Shown here in pieces: positions 10,075-19,165 of a stretch of DNA of 54,328 bases. Source of the stretch: Thermomicrobiaceae bacterium (GTDB lineage Bacteria > Chloroflexota > Chloroflexia > Thermomicrobiales > Thermomicrobiaceae). Position 1 is the stretch's first letter. Each line of letters begins with the position of its first letter. The notes beneath the pieces were generated by a model, which saw only the letters and a program-made list of their open reading frames with translations, was not told the DNA's origin and did no database searches. The stretch is taken from NCBI GenBank assembly GCA_014874455.1, contig JADBJL010000063.1, forward strand, positions 1-54,328, written 5' to 3'. A program made the position numbers and the translations under genes.

Positions 10075-11361
10075 TCACCTCCGAGGCTCGGCAGGGATCA
10101 CAACGCGGAGAACCAGGCCGCCGTCCTCACCGTTGTGCAGGTGAAGCTGCCCACCGAGCGTCACGACCCGGCGCTGCATCGAGCGCAGGCCGAAATGGCT
10201 CGGCTGCTGCAATGTCCACTCCAGCAGGCCTGGCGGAATCCCTCGGCCATTATCCTGCACCACGAGTGTCACCGCCTGTGGGCTGTACTGGAGGCTAACG
10301 ATAGCAAGATCCGCCCCCGCATGCCGGCGCACGTTGCTCAGCGCCTCAGCCACCACGCGCAGGATGGTCTCCTCGGCCTCGTGCGCCAGGCGTCGCGGCC
10401 GACCATCGACGACCAGGTCGACCTGGAGATCCGGCCCGTGGAACGACTCGACGAGCTCACGCAGCTCCTCCACCAGCTCTCGTCCCGCCAGCGGCTCGGC
10501 GGCCAGGTCATAGACCGCCCGGCGGATCTCGGCAGCGCCCCGTGCGGCAAGGTCGCGAATCCGAGCGAGTGAGCTCGCCAGCTCCGGCGAGATATCCGAC
10601 CGTCCCAGGCACCACGTCGCCTCGATGCCGATGCCGAAGATGATCTGAGCTACCCGGTCGTGGAGTTCCTCGGCGATCCGGTTCCGCTCCTGGTGGATCA
10701 GCGCCTCGACCTGAGCAGCGTTCAGGCGAGCGTGGAGCGCTTGCAGATCGGCGATCATCTGCCGCTGTTGCTCGTAAAGCCGCGCGTTGGCGATGGCGAC
10801 TGCAACTTGGTTTGCGAAGGTGCTGAGAAGCCGCTCGTGGTCGGCGTCGTAGCCGTTGGGCCGGTTCGCGACGCCGATCATCCCGATCGTCTCGTCGCGT
10901 ACTTTGAGGGGCACGCCCAGGAACGTCCTCACCGGCGGGTGGCCGCGCGGCGAGCCGACGTGCAGCGGATCGTTCAAGACGTCGTTCGAGAGGCTGGAAC
11001 GTCCCTCGAGGATGACGACTCCGAAGATCGTGCGGCGGATCGGGATCTTACGAAAGCGCTCGTAAAATCCGGGCCGATCCGGCACGAAGCCCCGGATGGC
11101 GGCGACGTCCATTGTGTCCGGCCCGTCTACCAGTCCGATGAAGCCGAAGGCCGAGGACGTGAGCGCCAAGCAATACTCGAGCGCTCGATCCATCACCTGG
11201 CTGAGCTCGCGCAACCCAGCGATCTCGACCGAGATGGCGTAGAGCGACTCGAGCTGGGCCTGCCAGCCATCGGCATCGGTAGGCGGTTGCGCGGAGACAA
11301 GCCAGGAACGATCCACCACCGGCGGTATCTCCTCCCGGACACGACGCACCCAGTCTAGCAC
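10075..11361 (-). CDS. GAF-domain sensor histidine kinase (HisKA_3 type)
   Basis: A 428-residue cytoplasmic sensor kinase without transmembrane segments. The N-terminal half is a GAF domain (about residues 45-195), including VRTFLGVPLKVRDETIGMIG and ANQVAVAIANARLYEQQR. The HisKA_3 dimerisation region contains the phosphoacceptor His234 in RIAEELHDRVAQ. A HATPase_c domain follows with ILRVVAEALSNVRRHA (N box) and VVQDNGRGIPPG (G1 box), and FGLRSMQRRV near the end. This is the NarX/DegS-like architecture that pairs with NarL regulators such as the one immediately downstream. The GTG start at 11361 is plausible (AAGG upstream); the GAF domain may sense a ligand or redox state. Confidence 0.93.
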   Translation of the reverse strand: MLDWVRRVREEIPPVVDRSWLVSAQPPTDADGWQAQLESLYAISVEIAGLRELSQVMDRALEYCLALTSSAFGFIGLVDGPDTMDVAAIRGFVPDRPGFYERFRKIPIRRTIFGVVILEGRSSLSNDVLNDPLHVGSPRGHPPVRTFLGVPLKVRDETIGMIGVANRPNGYDADHERLLSTFANQVAVAIANARLYEQQRQMIADLQALHARLNAAQVEALIHQERNRIAEELHDRVAQIIFGIGIEATWCLGRSDISPELASSLARIRDLAARGAAEIRRAVYDLAAEPLAGRELVEELRELVESFHGPDLQVDLVVDGRPRRLAHEAEETILRVVAEALSNVRRHAGADLAIVSLQYSPQAVTLVVQDNGRGIPPGLLEWTLQQPSHFGLRSMQRRVVTLGGQLHLHNGEDGGLVLRVVIPAEPRR

Positions 11362-11531
11362 CCACCACGCATCCTTCGCGAGGGCATGCGCTGCTCGCCC
11401 GTTGACCTCAGCGCCTCCATCGGGCGTCTTCTTCCAACGACAGGGTGACGATCGGGAAGACGCCGATCTTCGCAGCCCTGGCAGGGCATGCTACCCTACC
11501 ACGAGAAGTGGTTCGAGCGGGGGAGGATGCA
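11362..11531. promoter_or_regulatory. Divergent promoter region
   Basis: This 170-base gap separates the minus-strand kinase/regulator/mocA operon from the plus-strand glutamine-synthetase-like operon. It must carry promoters in both directions. I see no unambiguous -35/-10 pair. Only the ribosome-binding site GGGAGG (11521-11526) of the plus-strand gene is clear. Confidence 0.4.
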
Positions 11532-12863
11532 ATGGTGCTCGGTACGCTCGCTGACCGGCTGGTCGCCGAGGGCTACGCCCAGCTCTGGATCTGTTACACC
11601 GATTACAACGGCCGGTTGGCCGGTCGCAGCATCCCGCGCTCGCGCTTTGCCCACGTCGCGGAGCGGGGAACCAATTTCGCCAAGGCGAACTTCAACTTCA
11701 CCATCCTCGACCAGCAGGTGCCGGATCCACGCTTTACCGCCGACACCGGCGACGTCCTCGCCATCCCCGACCCAGAGGCCGTCTACCCCCTACCCTTTCA
11801 TCCTGCTTCTGCACTCTCCTTCGCGCTGCTGCACGAGGAAGACGGCTCGCTGTGGGCGGGCTGTCCCCGCGCCGCCCTCCAGCGCGCGACTGCCGCGCTC
11901 GCCGATGCCGGTCTGAGCGCCCTCGTAGGTCTGGAGCCGGAGTTCTACCTCTTCACTGACGAGGCACTGACTCCGGCCACACAGGCCGGGATGTACACCA
12001 TCGCTGGGCTGGATGCTCAGGCAGTCTTCATCGAGCAGCTCACCCAGCACCTCGTCGAGATGGACATCCCCCTGGAGCAGATCGGAAAGGAGTACGGGCC
12101 AGGCCAGTACGAGGCCACCGTCAGCCCCGCCGATCCGGTGACCGCGGTCGACCGCTACCTGCTCTTCCGGCTGACGGTACGCTCAGTCGCTCGCGCGCAC
12201 GGCCTGCTGGCGTCGTTTATGCCGAAGCCGGATGCCGCTCTGGCTGGCTGCGGCCTGCACGTGCACCTGAGCCTGCGCGACCTCGCCACCGGGGCCGACC
12301 GGACGTCCGACCCCGACCATCCGAGCGGGCTCTCGACAGAGGCTCGTGCCTTCCTGGCAGGCTGGCTCGCGCACGCCGAGGCCTTGACCGGCCTGGGCGC
12401 GCCCACTGCCAACTCGGCCAAGCGGCTGCAACCGGCCTCGTGGGCCCCGGCGCACATCTGCTGGGGCATCGGCAACCGGGCCGCGCTCGTGCGGGTGCCT
12501 GGTCTGGGAACCCGCGCCCGGCTGGAGTTCCGCTCCGGTGACAATACCTGTAACCCGTACCTCTACGTCGCCGGACTGATCTGGGCCGGGCTGGACGGGC
12601 TGCAGCGTGGCCTCGATCCCGGCCCGCCGGTCGAGGCCGATGTCGGCCGCCTACCGGCTAGCGAGCTGGCCGCCCGCGACATCCGGTTCCTGCCGCGCAG
12701 CACCGAGGCGGCCCTGGACGCCCTGGCTGAGGATACGGCGCTGGCCACGGGACTCGGCCCGCTCCTGCATCAGGAGTTCTTGCGCGTCAAGCGGGCCGAG
12801 CTGGCAAGCTACGGGCTCCAGGTTACTCCCTGGGAGCGCGCAGCCTACTTTGAAGCGCCTTAG
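11532..12863 (+). CDS. Glutamine synthetase-like gamma-glutamyl ligase
   Basis: A 443-residue member of the glutamine synthetase superfamily. Metal/substrate motifs are GLEPEFYLF (133-141), GKEYGPGQYEATVSP (185-199), the MPKP motif (230-233) and GCGLHVHLSL (239-248). An ATP-site region NSAKRLQPASWAPAHICWGI and RLEFRSGDNTCNPYLY follow. Sequence character is closer to GlnA3/PuuA/FluG-type ligases that glutamylate amines than to housekeeping GlnA. ATG 11532 is chosen over the reading-frame start at 11445 because GGGAGG lies five bases ahead. The gene heads a tight trio with a FluG-like amidohydrolase and an M24 peptidase, suggesting amine or amide catabolism through a gamma-glutamyl intermediate. 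The substrate is not predictable. Confidence 0.85.
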   Translation: MVLGTLADRLVAEGYAQLWICYTDYNGRLAGRSIPRSRFAHVAERGTNFAKANFNFTILDQQVPDPRFTADTGDVLAIPDPEAVYPLPFHPASALSFALLHEEDGSLWAGCPRAALQRATAALADAGLSALVGLEPEFYLFTDEALTPATQAGMYTIAGLDAQAVFIEQLTQHLVEMDIPLEQIGKEYGPGQYEATVSPADPVTAVDRYLLFRLTVRSVARAHGLLASFMPKPDAALAGCGLHVHLSLRDLATGADRTSDPDHPSGLSTEARAFLAGWLAHAEALTGLGAPTANSAKRLQPASWAPAHICWGIGNRAALVRVPGLGTRARLEFRSGDNTCNPYLYVAGLIWAGLDGLQRGLDPGPPVEADVGRLPASELAARDIRFLPRSTEAALDALAEDTALATGLGPLLHQEFLRVKRAELASYGLQVTPWERAAYFEAP

Positions 12864-12879
12864 CAAGAGGGAGAGTACC

Positions 12880-14043
12880 ATGCCCGCCTCCGAGAGGCTC
12901 GCGGAACACATCGCCGAGATGCCGCTCGTCGACCACCACTGTCACGCTCCGCAGCGCCTATCCCAGCAGATCAAGGCCGCGCACCTGCGACGGCCATTCA
13001 CCGAGTCGGTCGTATCCGACGTCATCGAGCTGGACGTCCCCCACACCGTCGCCTATCGGACGATGATCCGCTGGTTAGCAGGTCTGCTCGGCACCGACCC
13101 GACCGAGCGGGCAGTGCTGGAGGCGCGCGCCCAGTACGATCCGCCGAGCTACCACCGCTTGCTGGCAGACGACGCCAGGCTCGCAGCGTGTTACGACGAC
13201 TACTTGTACGACGAGGAACGATGCTACTCGCCCGGTGAGTGGGCTGAGTTAATCGGCCGACCGGTACGGCCAGTGGTGCGGATCGAGACCGTTGTCGAGC
13301 GCCTGTTGCCACACGCCGGGTCGTGGGATGACCTCAGGCAACGTTTCGCCCAGGAACTCGTCGCTGCTGCTGCCGGTGGTGCCGTTGCGCTCAAGAGCAT
13401 CGCAGCCTATCGCAGCGGCCTCGAGATCCAGCGCGTCGACGCAGCCACCGCCGATCAGGCGTTTCTCGAGGTAATCGCCGACATCGAGGCCGGCACCTTC
13501 TGGCGGCTCGAGCACAAGACGCTCGTCGACGCCCTGCTCTGGGAAGCGCTCGAGGTCGCGGCCGAACTCGGTCTCCCGCTCCAGCTCCACGTCGGGCTGG
13601 GCGACGATGACGTGTACCTGCCCACCAGTAACCCCACCTTGCTCCGTGCCGTGCTCCAGGAGGAGCGCTATCGCCACGTCCCGATCGTCCTGCTCCACTG
13701 CTATCCGTACCTGCGCGAGGCAGCCTACCTGGCCAGTGTCTATCCCAATGTCTACGTCGACCTGGGCCTGACGCTGCCCCTGGCTGCGGGCGAGGCAACG
13801 GACATCGTCCGAGCAGTGCTCGGCCTCGCCCCGGCCAATAAAGTGCTCGCCTCCACCGACGGGCACGCCTTACCCGAGTTCCAGTGGTTCGCCGCTCGGC
13901 TCTGGCGCGCCTCCTTGACGCGCGCACTCGGCATGCTCGTAGATGAGAACCTTCTCACTGACACGGAAGCCCTGGAGATCGCGGCGATGATCCTGGAGGC
14001 GAACGCCCAGCGGATCTACCCGGCAGAGAGGAGCACGTCATGA
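12880..14043 (+). CDS. FluG-like amidohydrolase
   Basis: A 387-residue amidohydrolase-superfamily TIM barrel. The N-terminal metal motif is VDHHCHAP (His20/His22). Further conserved positions are VALKSIAAYRSG (lysine), LPLQLHVGLGDDD (histidine), VLLHCYPYLREAAYLA, NVYVDLGLT and the late KVLASTDGH aspartate. This pattern matches the N-terminal domain of fungal FluG and bacterial NodFluG proteins. There the domain is fused to a glutamine synthetase domain; here the two halves are separate adjacent genes, 16 bases apart. It overlaps the following peptidase by four bases (ATGA). Likely reaction: hydrolysis of an amide such as a gamma-glutamyl or N-formyl derivative; the substrate is unknown. Confidence 0.8.
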   Translation: MPASERLAEHIAEMPLVDHHCHAPQRLSQQIKAAHLRRPFTESVVSDVIELDVPHTVAYRTMIRWLAGLLGTDPTERAVLEARAQYDPPSYHRLLADDARLAACYDDYLYDEERCYSPGEWAELIGRPVRPVVRIETVVERLLPHAGSWDDLRQRFAQELVAAAAGGAVALKSIAAYRSGLEIQRVDAATADQAFLEVIADIEAGTFWRLEHKTLVDALLWEALEVAAELGLPLQLHVGLGDDDVYLPTSNPTLLRAVLQEERYRHVPIVLLHCYPYLREAAYLASVYPNVYVDLGLTLPLAAGEATDIVRAVLGLAPANKVLASTDGHALPEFQWFAARLWRASLTRALGMLVDENLLTDTEALEIAAMILEANAQRIYPAERSTS

Positions 14044-15146
14044 CCTATCTCCCGCCGAACCCGCAGCGGCTCGAGCGCGCGCGGCAGCTCATGGCGTCTA
14101 CCGCAATCGACCTCATGCTGCTCGGCCCCTCGGCCGACTTCCGCTACTTCACCGGACGGCCAGGGCATCTGAGCGAGCGGCTGACCGCCCTGGTCATCGG
14201 ACGCGAGGGGCCTCCCGCGCTGGTTGTCCCGAAGCTGGAGGCACCGCTCTACGCCGACCTGGAGAGCTCCTTTCGGCTTATCGCCTGGGCGGACGGCGAA
14301 GACCCGATCGCACAGCTCGTCACCCTGGCCCAGACGACCGGCAGCCGCGCCATCGCCGTTAACGACCAGTTCTGGAGCGGTTTTCTGCTTCAGCTCCAGG
14401 ATCGCCTGCCCGAGCGTTCCTTCCGCCGCGCCAGCCCGCTGCTGCGCCGGCTGCGCATGACGAAGGACGCCGAAGAGATCGCGCTGCTGCACGAAGCCTC
14501 GCGGCGCACCGACGCCGCCTGGGAGTACTTCTGCGCACACGAGCGGCTGACCGGGCGTACCGAGCGCGAGGTAGCCGCCCGGCTGAGCGAGCTACTACTC
14601 GCCGAGGGGCTGCACGAGGTCGCCTTCTGCATCGTCGCGAGCGGGCCCAACGGCGCCTCGCCGCACCACGAGACGGGCGACCGGGTGATCCAGCCCGGCG
14701 ATCCGGTGGTGATCGACTTCGGCGGGAGCTACTACGGCTATTACTCCGATATCACGCGCACGCCGGTCGCTGGCGAACCGCCTTCGGGCTTCGCGGACGC
14801 GTACGAGGCCGTGCTCGAGGCGCAGCAGGCTGCCTTCGCTGCCATCCGTCCGGGTGTGCCCTGCCAGGACGTCGACCGCGCCGCACGCCAGGTGTTGGCG
14901 GAGCGCGGTTATGGGCCCTACTTCATTCACCGGTTGGGGCATGGTGTTGGACTGACCGTGCATGAGGATCCGTATCTCGTCGAGGGAAACGATGAACCAC
15001 TCGGGCCGGGGATGGTCGTCTCCGACGAGCCAGGCGTCTACATTCCCGGCCAGTGGGGTGTCAGGATCGAGGATCTGGTGGTGGTCACCGAGGACGGTGC
15101 CGAGCGCCTCAATCGGGTATCGCACGAACTGTTGCGCCTCCCCTGA
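14040..15146 (+). CDS. M24 family metallopeptidase (Xaa-Pro dipeptidase-like)
   Basis: A 368-residue protein with a creatinase-type N-terminal domain (about 1-135) and a pita-bread M24 catalytic domain. All five dinuclear metal ligands are in place: Asp226 (VIDFGG), Asp237 (YSDITR), His301 (LGHGVGL), Glu330 (SDEPGVYI) and Glu344 (RIEDL). Members cleave Xaa-Pro bonds or, in creatinase, C-N bonds of small molecules. The four-base overlap with the amidohydrolase places it in that operon, so a non-peptide amide substrate is possible. It ends 91 bases before the convergent diguanylate cyclase gene; no clear terminator is seen in between. Confidence 0.88.
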   Translation: MTYLPPNPQRLERARQLMASTAIDLMLLGPSADFRYFTGRPGHLSERLTALVIGREGPPALVVPKLEAPLYADLESSFRLIAWADGEDPIAQLVTLAQTTGSRAIAVNDQFWSGFLLQLQDRLPERSFRRASPLLRRLRMTKDAEEIALLHEASRRTDAAWEYFCAHERLTGRTEREVAARLSELLLAEGLHEVAFCIVASGPNGASPHHETGDRVIQPGDPVVIDFGGSYYGYYSDITRTPVAGEPPSGFADAYEAVLEAQQAAFAAIRPGVPCQDVDRAARQVLAERGYGPYFIHRLGHGVGLTVHEDPYLVEGNDEPLGPGMVVSDEPGVYIPGQWGVRIEDLVVVTEDGAERLNRVSHELLRLP

Positions 15147-15237
15147 TCGACGGCCTGTCTTTGTCCGTGGCCGATTCCTTCCCCGAACTGCTCTTCGCCC
15201 CCGCGACGAGGCCCACGGCGCATGCTGCTCTGCGACC

Positions 15238-17547
15238 TCAGGCGCCGCCGAGCGCTTCGCCATGCGAAGCCGGAGACGAGTCGTCACTGGCGAGCGCGAC
15301 CCGGTCGCCACCTTGCCGCTTGGCACGGTACATCGCGTCGTCAGCAACGCGGATCAGGTCGTCCGGCGTGGCGCCGTCATCAGGGTAGGCAGCGATGCCG
15401 ATCGAGATCGTCAAATTCACCGGTATGCCCTCGTGCACGAACGGCTCTCTGGACACTGCACGGCGCAGCCGCTCGGCGACCTCGGCAGCCTCACCGAGAT
15501 CGATGTCAGCGAGCACGACGGCGAACTCGTCGCCTGCATAGCGGGCAAGCAGGTCGTCAGGCCGGATGAGCTGGGTGAGGCGGTCCGCCACTTGCTGGAG
15601 CACGGCATCGCCGAAGAGATGGCCGCGCTCGTCGTTGAGCCGCTTGAAGTCGTCGAAGTCGATCAGCAGGACGGCCGCGCGGTCGATCCGACGATCGCGC
15701 ATCACCTGTTGGAGACGATCCATCAAGGCACGGCGGTTCGCCAGACCGGTCAACGGGTCGGTGAGCGCCTGTCGCGACAGCCGGTCGGTCAGTTCCACCT
15801 GTTCCATGAGCAGCTCGAGGTGGACGGCGACGTTCTCGGCGAGCCGCAGGTCTTCCTCGTCCAGGCGATGCCCGGGAGCGCTCTCGATGTTCAGCACCCC
15901 GATCGGTTCACCCCAGCGCCGGAGCAGCACGACGATCTCGCTCTCGGCGACGAATCCGGGAAGAGGCTCGAAGTAATCGGGATCAGCCCGGACATCGGTG
16001 ACGAGCTGCGAGCGGTTCTCCCGGAGCGCCCGGCCGGTCACACCGCGACTCGTGAGCCATTCGTTGAACGAGACCTCGCCCGGAGCTTTGATCGTCTGGC
16101 CAATGAAGCGCTGCCGATCCTGGCTGAGCACTGCCAGCCCGACCAGCGCGAAGCCGAAGTCCTGCTGCAACCGTTCCGCCACCATGCGAAAGGCCGCATC
16201 CAGATCCCGGTGGTCGGTAACCATCCGCGTGAGATCCTGCAGCAGCTCCAGCTCGAGTAGCCGCCGTCGCTCCAAGGTTACATCCTCCAGCAGGAACTGC
16301 AGGCTGGGGTGCCATTGCTCCCCAGCCGCGTCCGGCAGCTCGATCGCTTGGACGCGACATTCGAGCTCGCGGAGCCGACGGTCGATACTCGACACCTGGA
16401 CGATCAAAGTCTCCGCGACCATGCCGGGAGCGAGCTGGCGCCACCTGTCCCAGGGGAGTTCGCTACGGGCGCGAAACATCGCGGGTAGTGACGCTCCGAG
16501 CAATTGCGCATGCGGAGTACCGAGCATGTGCGCGGCTGCGTGGTTCGCGAGCCGCACCGTCCCGCCCATGTCGCTGACGATGACCCCCACCTGCAAGCCC
16601 GCGACCAGCTCGCTCAACATGCGTTGACTGGCGACGAGTTGGCGACGCGCGCGGGAGATCGCCAACGCGGTAGCGAGAATTCCCGCCACGGCGTCGTAGA
16701 CCGGAAGCTCCTCTTTATCGAACGGTTCTTGTTCGGAGAAGTAGAAACTGATGAACCCCCGTAACTGCCCTGCCTCCCGATAGGGCACCGCGACCGCCTG
16801 GCGCAAGCCGAGTTCCCGGCGCGCCTCCGCCGACGTGACGAGTCGCGGATCGGCCGACCCCGGGTGGAGCTCGATCGGGTGCAGCGGGCTCTCCAGGAGA
16901 GAGTCGGCGATCGCCTTGCCGCGCCCTACCGAACTCCGTTCGGCCTCCACCAGGTACTGCTCGGGCAGGCCGATCGCGCCGAGGCAGCGGAGCTGGTCTG
17001 CGGTCTCCACCAGCTCCCACAACGCCAGGGCCGGCAGGTCGACGAGGCGCCGAACCAATTCGAGTGCCCGAGTCAGCCAGTTCGAGGTTAGATCCGCGAG
17101 GGTGAGGATCTCGACCTCGAGCTGCCGTAGCGCTTCCGCTCGCCGTACTCGACGCCGTTCGGCATCGCTTGCGCGCCGCACGATCTCTTCGGCCAGCAGC
17201 AGTACCCGGTCGACCTCGACCCGCGTGAGCGGATCGTAGAGCACCGCCTGGAATCCCGCGGCCAGGTACTCGGTCGTCAACCGCTCCCCGGCCCGCGCGA
17301 TGACGACCTTCACCACCGACTGCGGCAGGTCGACCGGTAACCACGGGTTACCGCCAGGCACCGCCTGGCCGGCGAGCTCGCTTGCGACTATGACCACGTT
17401 CGGCGGTTCCGCCCTGACCAGCTCACCGACCTCCGGCCAGTCGGCCACCGCGTCGACCGGTACCTCCGCGAGTAATCGGACAAGCCACTCGCGACGACTC
17501 GGATCGGGATCCACAACCAGCGCTCGAACCCTGGGGCCGCCTTCCAT
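15238..17547 (-). CDS. Multi-sensor diguanylate cyclase (GAF-PAS-GAF-GGDEF)
   Basis: A 769-residue cytoplasmic signalling protein. The order is a receiver-like N-terminal domain (RVRALVVDPDPSRREWLVRL; no clean phosphoacceptor), a GAF domain, a PAS domain (ELVAGLQVGVIVSDMGGTVR), a second GAF domain (ERLQQDFGFALVGLAVLSQD) and a GGDEF domain starting at DPLTGLANRRALMDRL. The active-site loop is AGDEF (671-675) instead of GGDEF; alanine in the first place is tolerated in some active cyclases. The inhibitory I-site RPDD lies just upstream, so product feedback is likely. ATG 17547 is preferred because the GTG at 17616 has no ribosome-binding site. No EAL or HD-GYP domain is present. Confidence 0.9.
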   Translation of the reverse strand: MEGGPRVRALVVDPDPSRREWLVRLLAEVPVDAVADWPEVGELVRAEPPNVVIVASELAGQAVPGGNPWLPVDLPQSVVKVVIARAGERLTTEYLAAGFQAVLYDPLTRVEVDRVLLLAEEIVRRASDAERRRVRRAEALRQLEVEILTLADLTSNWLTRALELVRRLVDLPALALWELVETADQLRCLGAIGLPEQYLVEAERSSVGRGKAIADSLLESPLHPIELHPGSADPRLVTSAEARRELGLRQAVAVPYREAGQLRGFISFYFSEQEPFDKEELPVYDAVAGILATALAISRARRQLVASQRMLSELVAGLQVGVIVSDMGGTVRLANHAAAHMLGTPHAQLLGASLPAMFRARSELPWDRWRQLAPGMVAETLIVQVSSIDRRLRELECRVQAIELPDAAGEQWHPSLQFLLEDVTLERRRLLELELLQDLTRMVTDHRDLDAAFRMVAERLQQDFGFALVGLAVLSQDRQRFIGQTIKAPGEVSFNEWLTSRGVTGRALRENRSQLVTDVRADPDYFEPLPGFVAESEIVVLLRRWGEPIGVLNIESAPGHRLDEEDLRLAENVAVHLELLMEQVELTDRLSRQALTDPLTGLANRRALMDRLQQVMRDRRIDRAAVLLIDFDDFKRLNDERGHLFGDAVLQQVADRLTQLIRPDDLLARYAGDEFAVVLADIDLGEAAEVAERLRRAVSREPFVHEGIPVNLTISIGIAAYPDDGATPDDLIRVADDAMYRAKRQGGDRVALASDDSSPASHGEALGGA

Positions 17548-17881
17548 ATCGATATCAACTCCGCAAGTACAGAACTCAGTTGCCGACAGCGGCTGGCCCG
17601 CCCAGTCGTCCGGCACGAGTCGTCAGTGGCCGGGCCACACCGCAATGACCCACCAGTACGGGAGTCCACGAGAGGCGGATGACCTGGGTACCGTCACCCC
17701 GCTTACGTAGGTACCGCTACTGTATACAGCGACGCCAACGAGCGGTATAGTACTTTTAGATAGTACTTTAGTCCCACTCCGGTCTGGCTTCGGGAACCCG
17801 TGGACATCCGGCTGCCGATCGGGTCGCGCACGACCAGGAGACCCGTCCCGGTCAGGGCTCCTCGCGTGGCCCACCTGCCGG
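17548..17881. repeat. AT-rich intergenic region with direct repeat
   Basis: This 334-base gap lies between the diguanylate cyclase and the MFS gene, both on the minus strand. It contains an AT-rich block with two copies of TAGTACTTT 13 bases apart (17748-17756 and 17761-17769). Each copy holds the palindrome AGTACT. A further palindrome TGTATACA is at 17721-17728. They lie about 170-220 bases upstream of the cyclase start and could be an operator. I see no consensus promoter hexamers in fixed spacing. Confidence 0.4.
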
Positions 17882-19165
17882 CTAGTCGTCGCTACTCGGT
17901 TGAGGCATGACCTGCCCAGCGGCCGCACGATGCTGCTCCCGCAGCTCTTCGCCTCGATACAGCCAGAGGCCGGGCGCCCACCACCGAGAGCTGAGCGCAG
18001 TCACCACACAGGCGATACCCCCACCGACCATCGCCCACTGTGCGCCGATCAGGCTGGCGACCAGCCCGGCCTGGAACTGGCCGAGACGGGGGCCGCTCGT
18101 CGCGAACACCGAGGCGAGTGCTCCCACCCGACCGCGATAGGCATCCGGCGTGGCCAGTTGACGCACCGTATGGCGCATCGCCATGCTGACCGCATCGAGC
18201 GCGCCGGCCGCTGCCAACAGCGAGAGAGCCACAGGGAACCAGCGCGACAACCCGAAGAGTGCGAGCGACATGCCGTATCCGACGGTGACGAGCACCACGA
18301 CGTAGCCCGGCCGGCGGGGTGCTGGCAGGAAGGCGAACAGGAGTGAGCCGACGATCGCGCCAGCGCTCGGCGCCGCGAAGAGCAGCCCCAGACCGTTCGG
18401 GCCGACTCGCAGGATGTCCTTGGCAAACACCGGCAGCAGGCCGATCGAGGAGACGAGTAGGGTGGCAAAGAAGTCCAACAGCATGAGTTGCCAGAGGATC
18501 GGGCGCTCCCTGACGAACGCCAGCCCGTCGAGGAACGCTGCCCAGCCGCGCCTGAGCGGAGCCGGTGGCGCCACGCTCGCCCGCATCGACAACAAGACGA
18601 CGACCACGACCAGGTAGGTCGTTGCGTTGGCCCAGAACGCAGAGGCGGTACCGAACGCGCCGATGAGGACACCGCCGATGGCTGGCCCCAGCACCGCCGC
18701 CGTGTCGAACGCGAGCACGTTCAGGGTCAGCGCGTTGGTCAGCCGCTCGCGCGGCACGAGTGCTGGTATCAGGGCCTGGCGCGCCGGGCTATCGAACGCC
18801 GTCGCGCTCGATGTCGCCAGCGCGAAGCCGTACAAGAGCGGCATCGACGTCCAGCCGACCGACACCGCCACTGCCAGGAGCGTCAGCAGCACCGCTGCCA
18901 GGCTCTGGGTGACGATCAAGAGCCAGCGCCGGTCGACCTGGTCGGCGAGTGTCCCGCCGAACAGCGAGAGCGCGATCGTCGGTAGCGCTCGCGCCAGGGC
19001 GATGCCGCCGAGCTGCGCCGTCGAGCCAGTGAGATCGTAGACCAGCCAGCTCAAGGCCACGGTCTGCATCTGGACGCCCAGCATCGAGACGAACTGGCCG
19101 ATCCAGAGGAGCCGGTAGTCTCGATACCGGAGCGCGCCGAAGGCTTGCGGCCAGCGGAGGGGCAC
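17882..19165 (-). CDS. MFS transporter (EntS-like)
   Basis: A ~427-residue major facilitator with about 12 hydrophobic segments. The inter-helix 2/3 signature is GGTLADQVDRRWLL, followed by DSPARQALIPALVPRERL, typical of the MFS_3/EntS-type exporter group. The C-terminal half contains the equivalent loop and DAVSMAMRHTVRQLATPDAYRGRVGAL. GTG 19165 is preferred (GGAGGA nine bases upstream, then the conserved FGALRYRDYRLLWIGQF); the longer frame would need a TTG at 19192. It is a single gene with nothing nearby to suggest its cargo. Confidence 0.88.
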   Translation of the reverse strand: MPLRWPQAFGALRYRDYRLLWIGQFVSMLGVQMQTVALSWLVYDLTGSTAQLGGIALARALPTIALSLFGGTLADQVDRRWLLIVTQSLAAVLLTLLAVAVSVGWTSMPLLYGFALATSSATAFDSPARQALIPALVPRERLTNALTLNVLAFDTAAVLGPAIGGVLIGAFGTASAFWANATTYLVVVVVLLSMRASVAPPAPLRRGWAAFLDGLAFVRERPILWQLMLLDFFATLLVSSIGLLPVFAKDILRVGPNGLGLLFAAPSAGAIVGSLLFAFLPAPRRPGYVVVLVTVGYGMSLALFGLSRWFPVALSLLAAAGALDAVSMAMRHTVRQLATPDAYRGRVGALASVFATSGPRLGQFQAGLVASLIGAQWAMVGGGIACVVTALSSRWWAPGLWLYRGEELREQHRAAAGQVMPQPSSDD

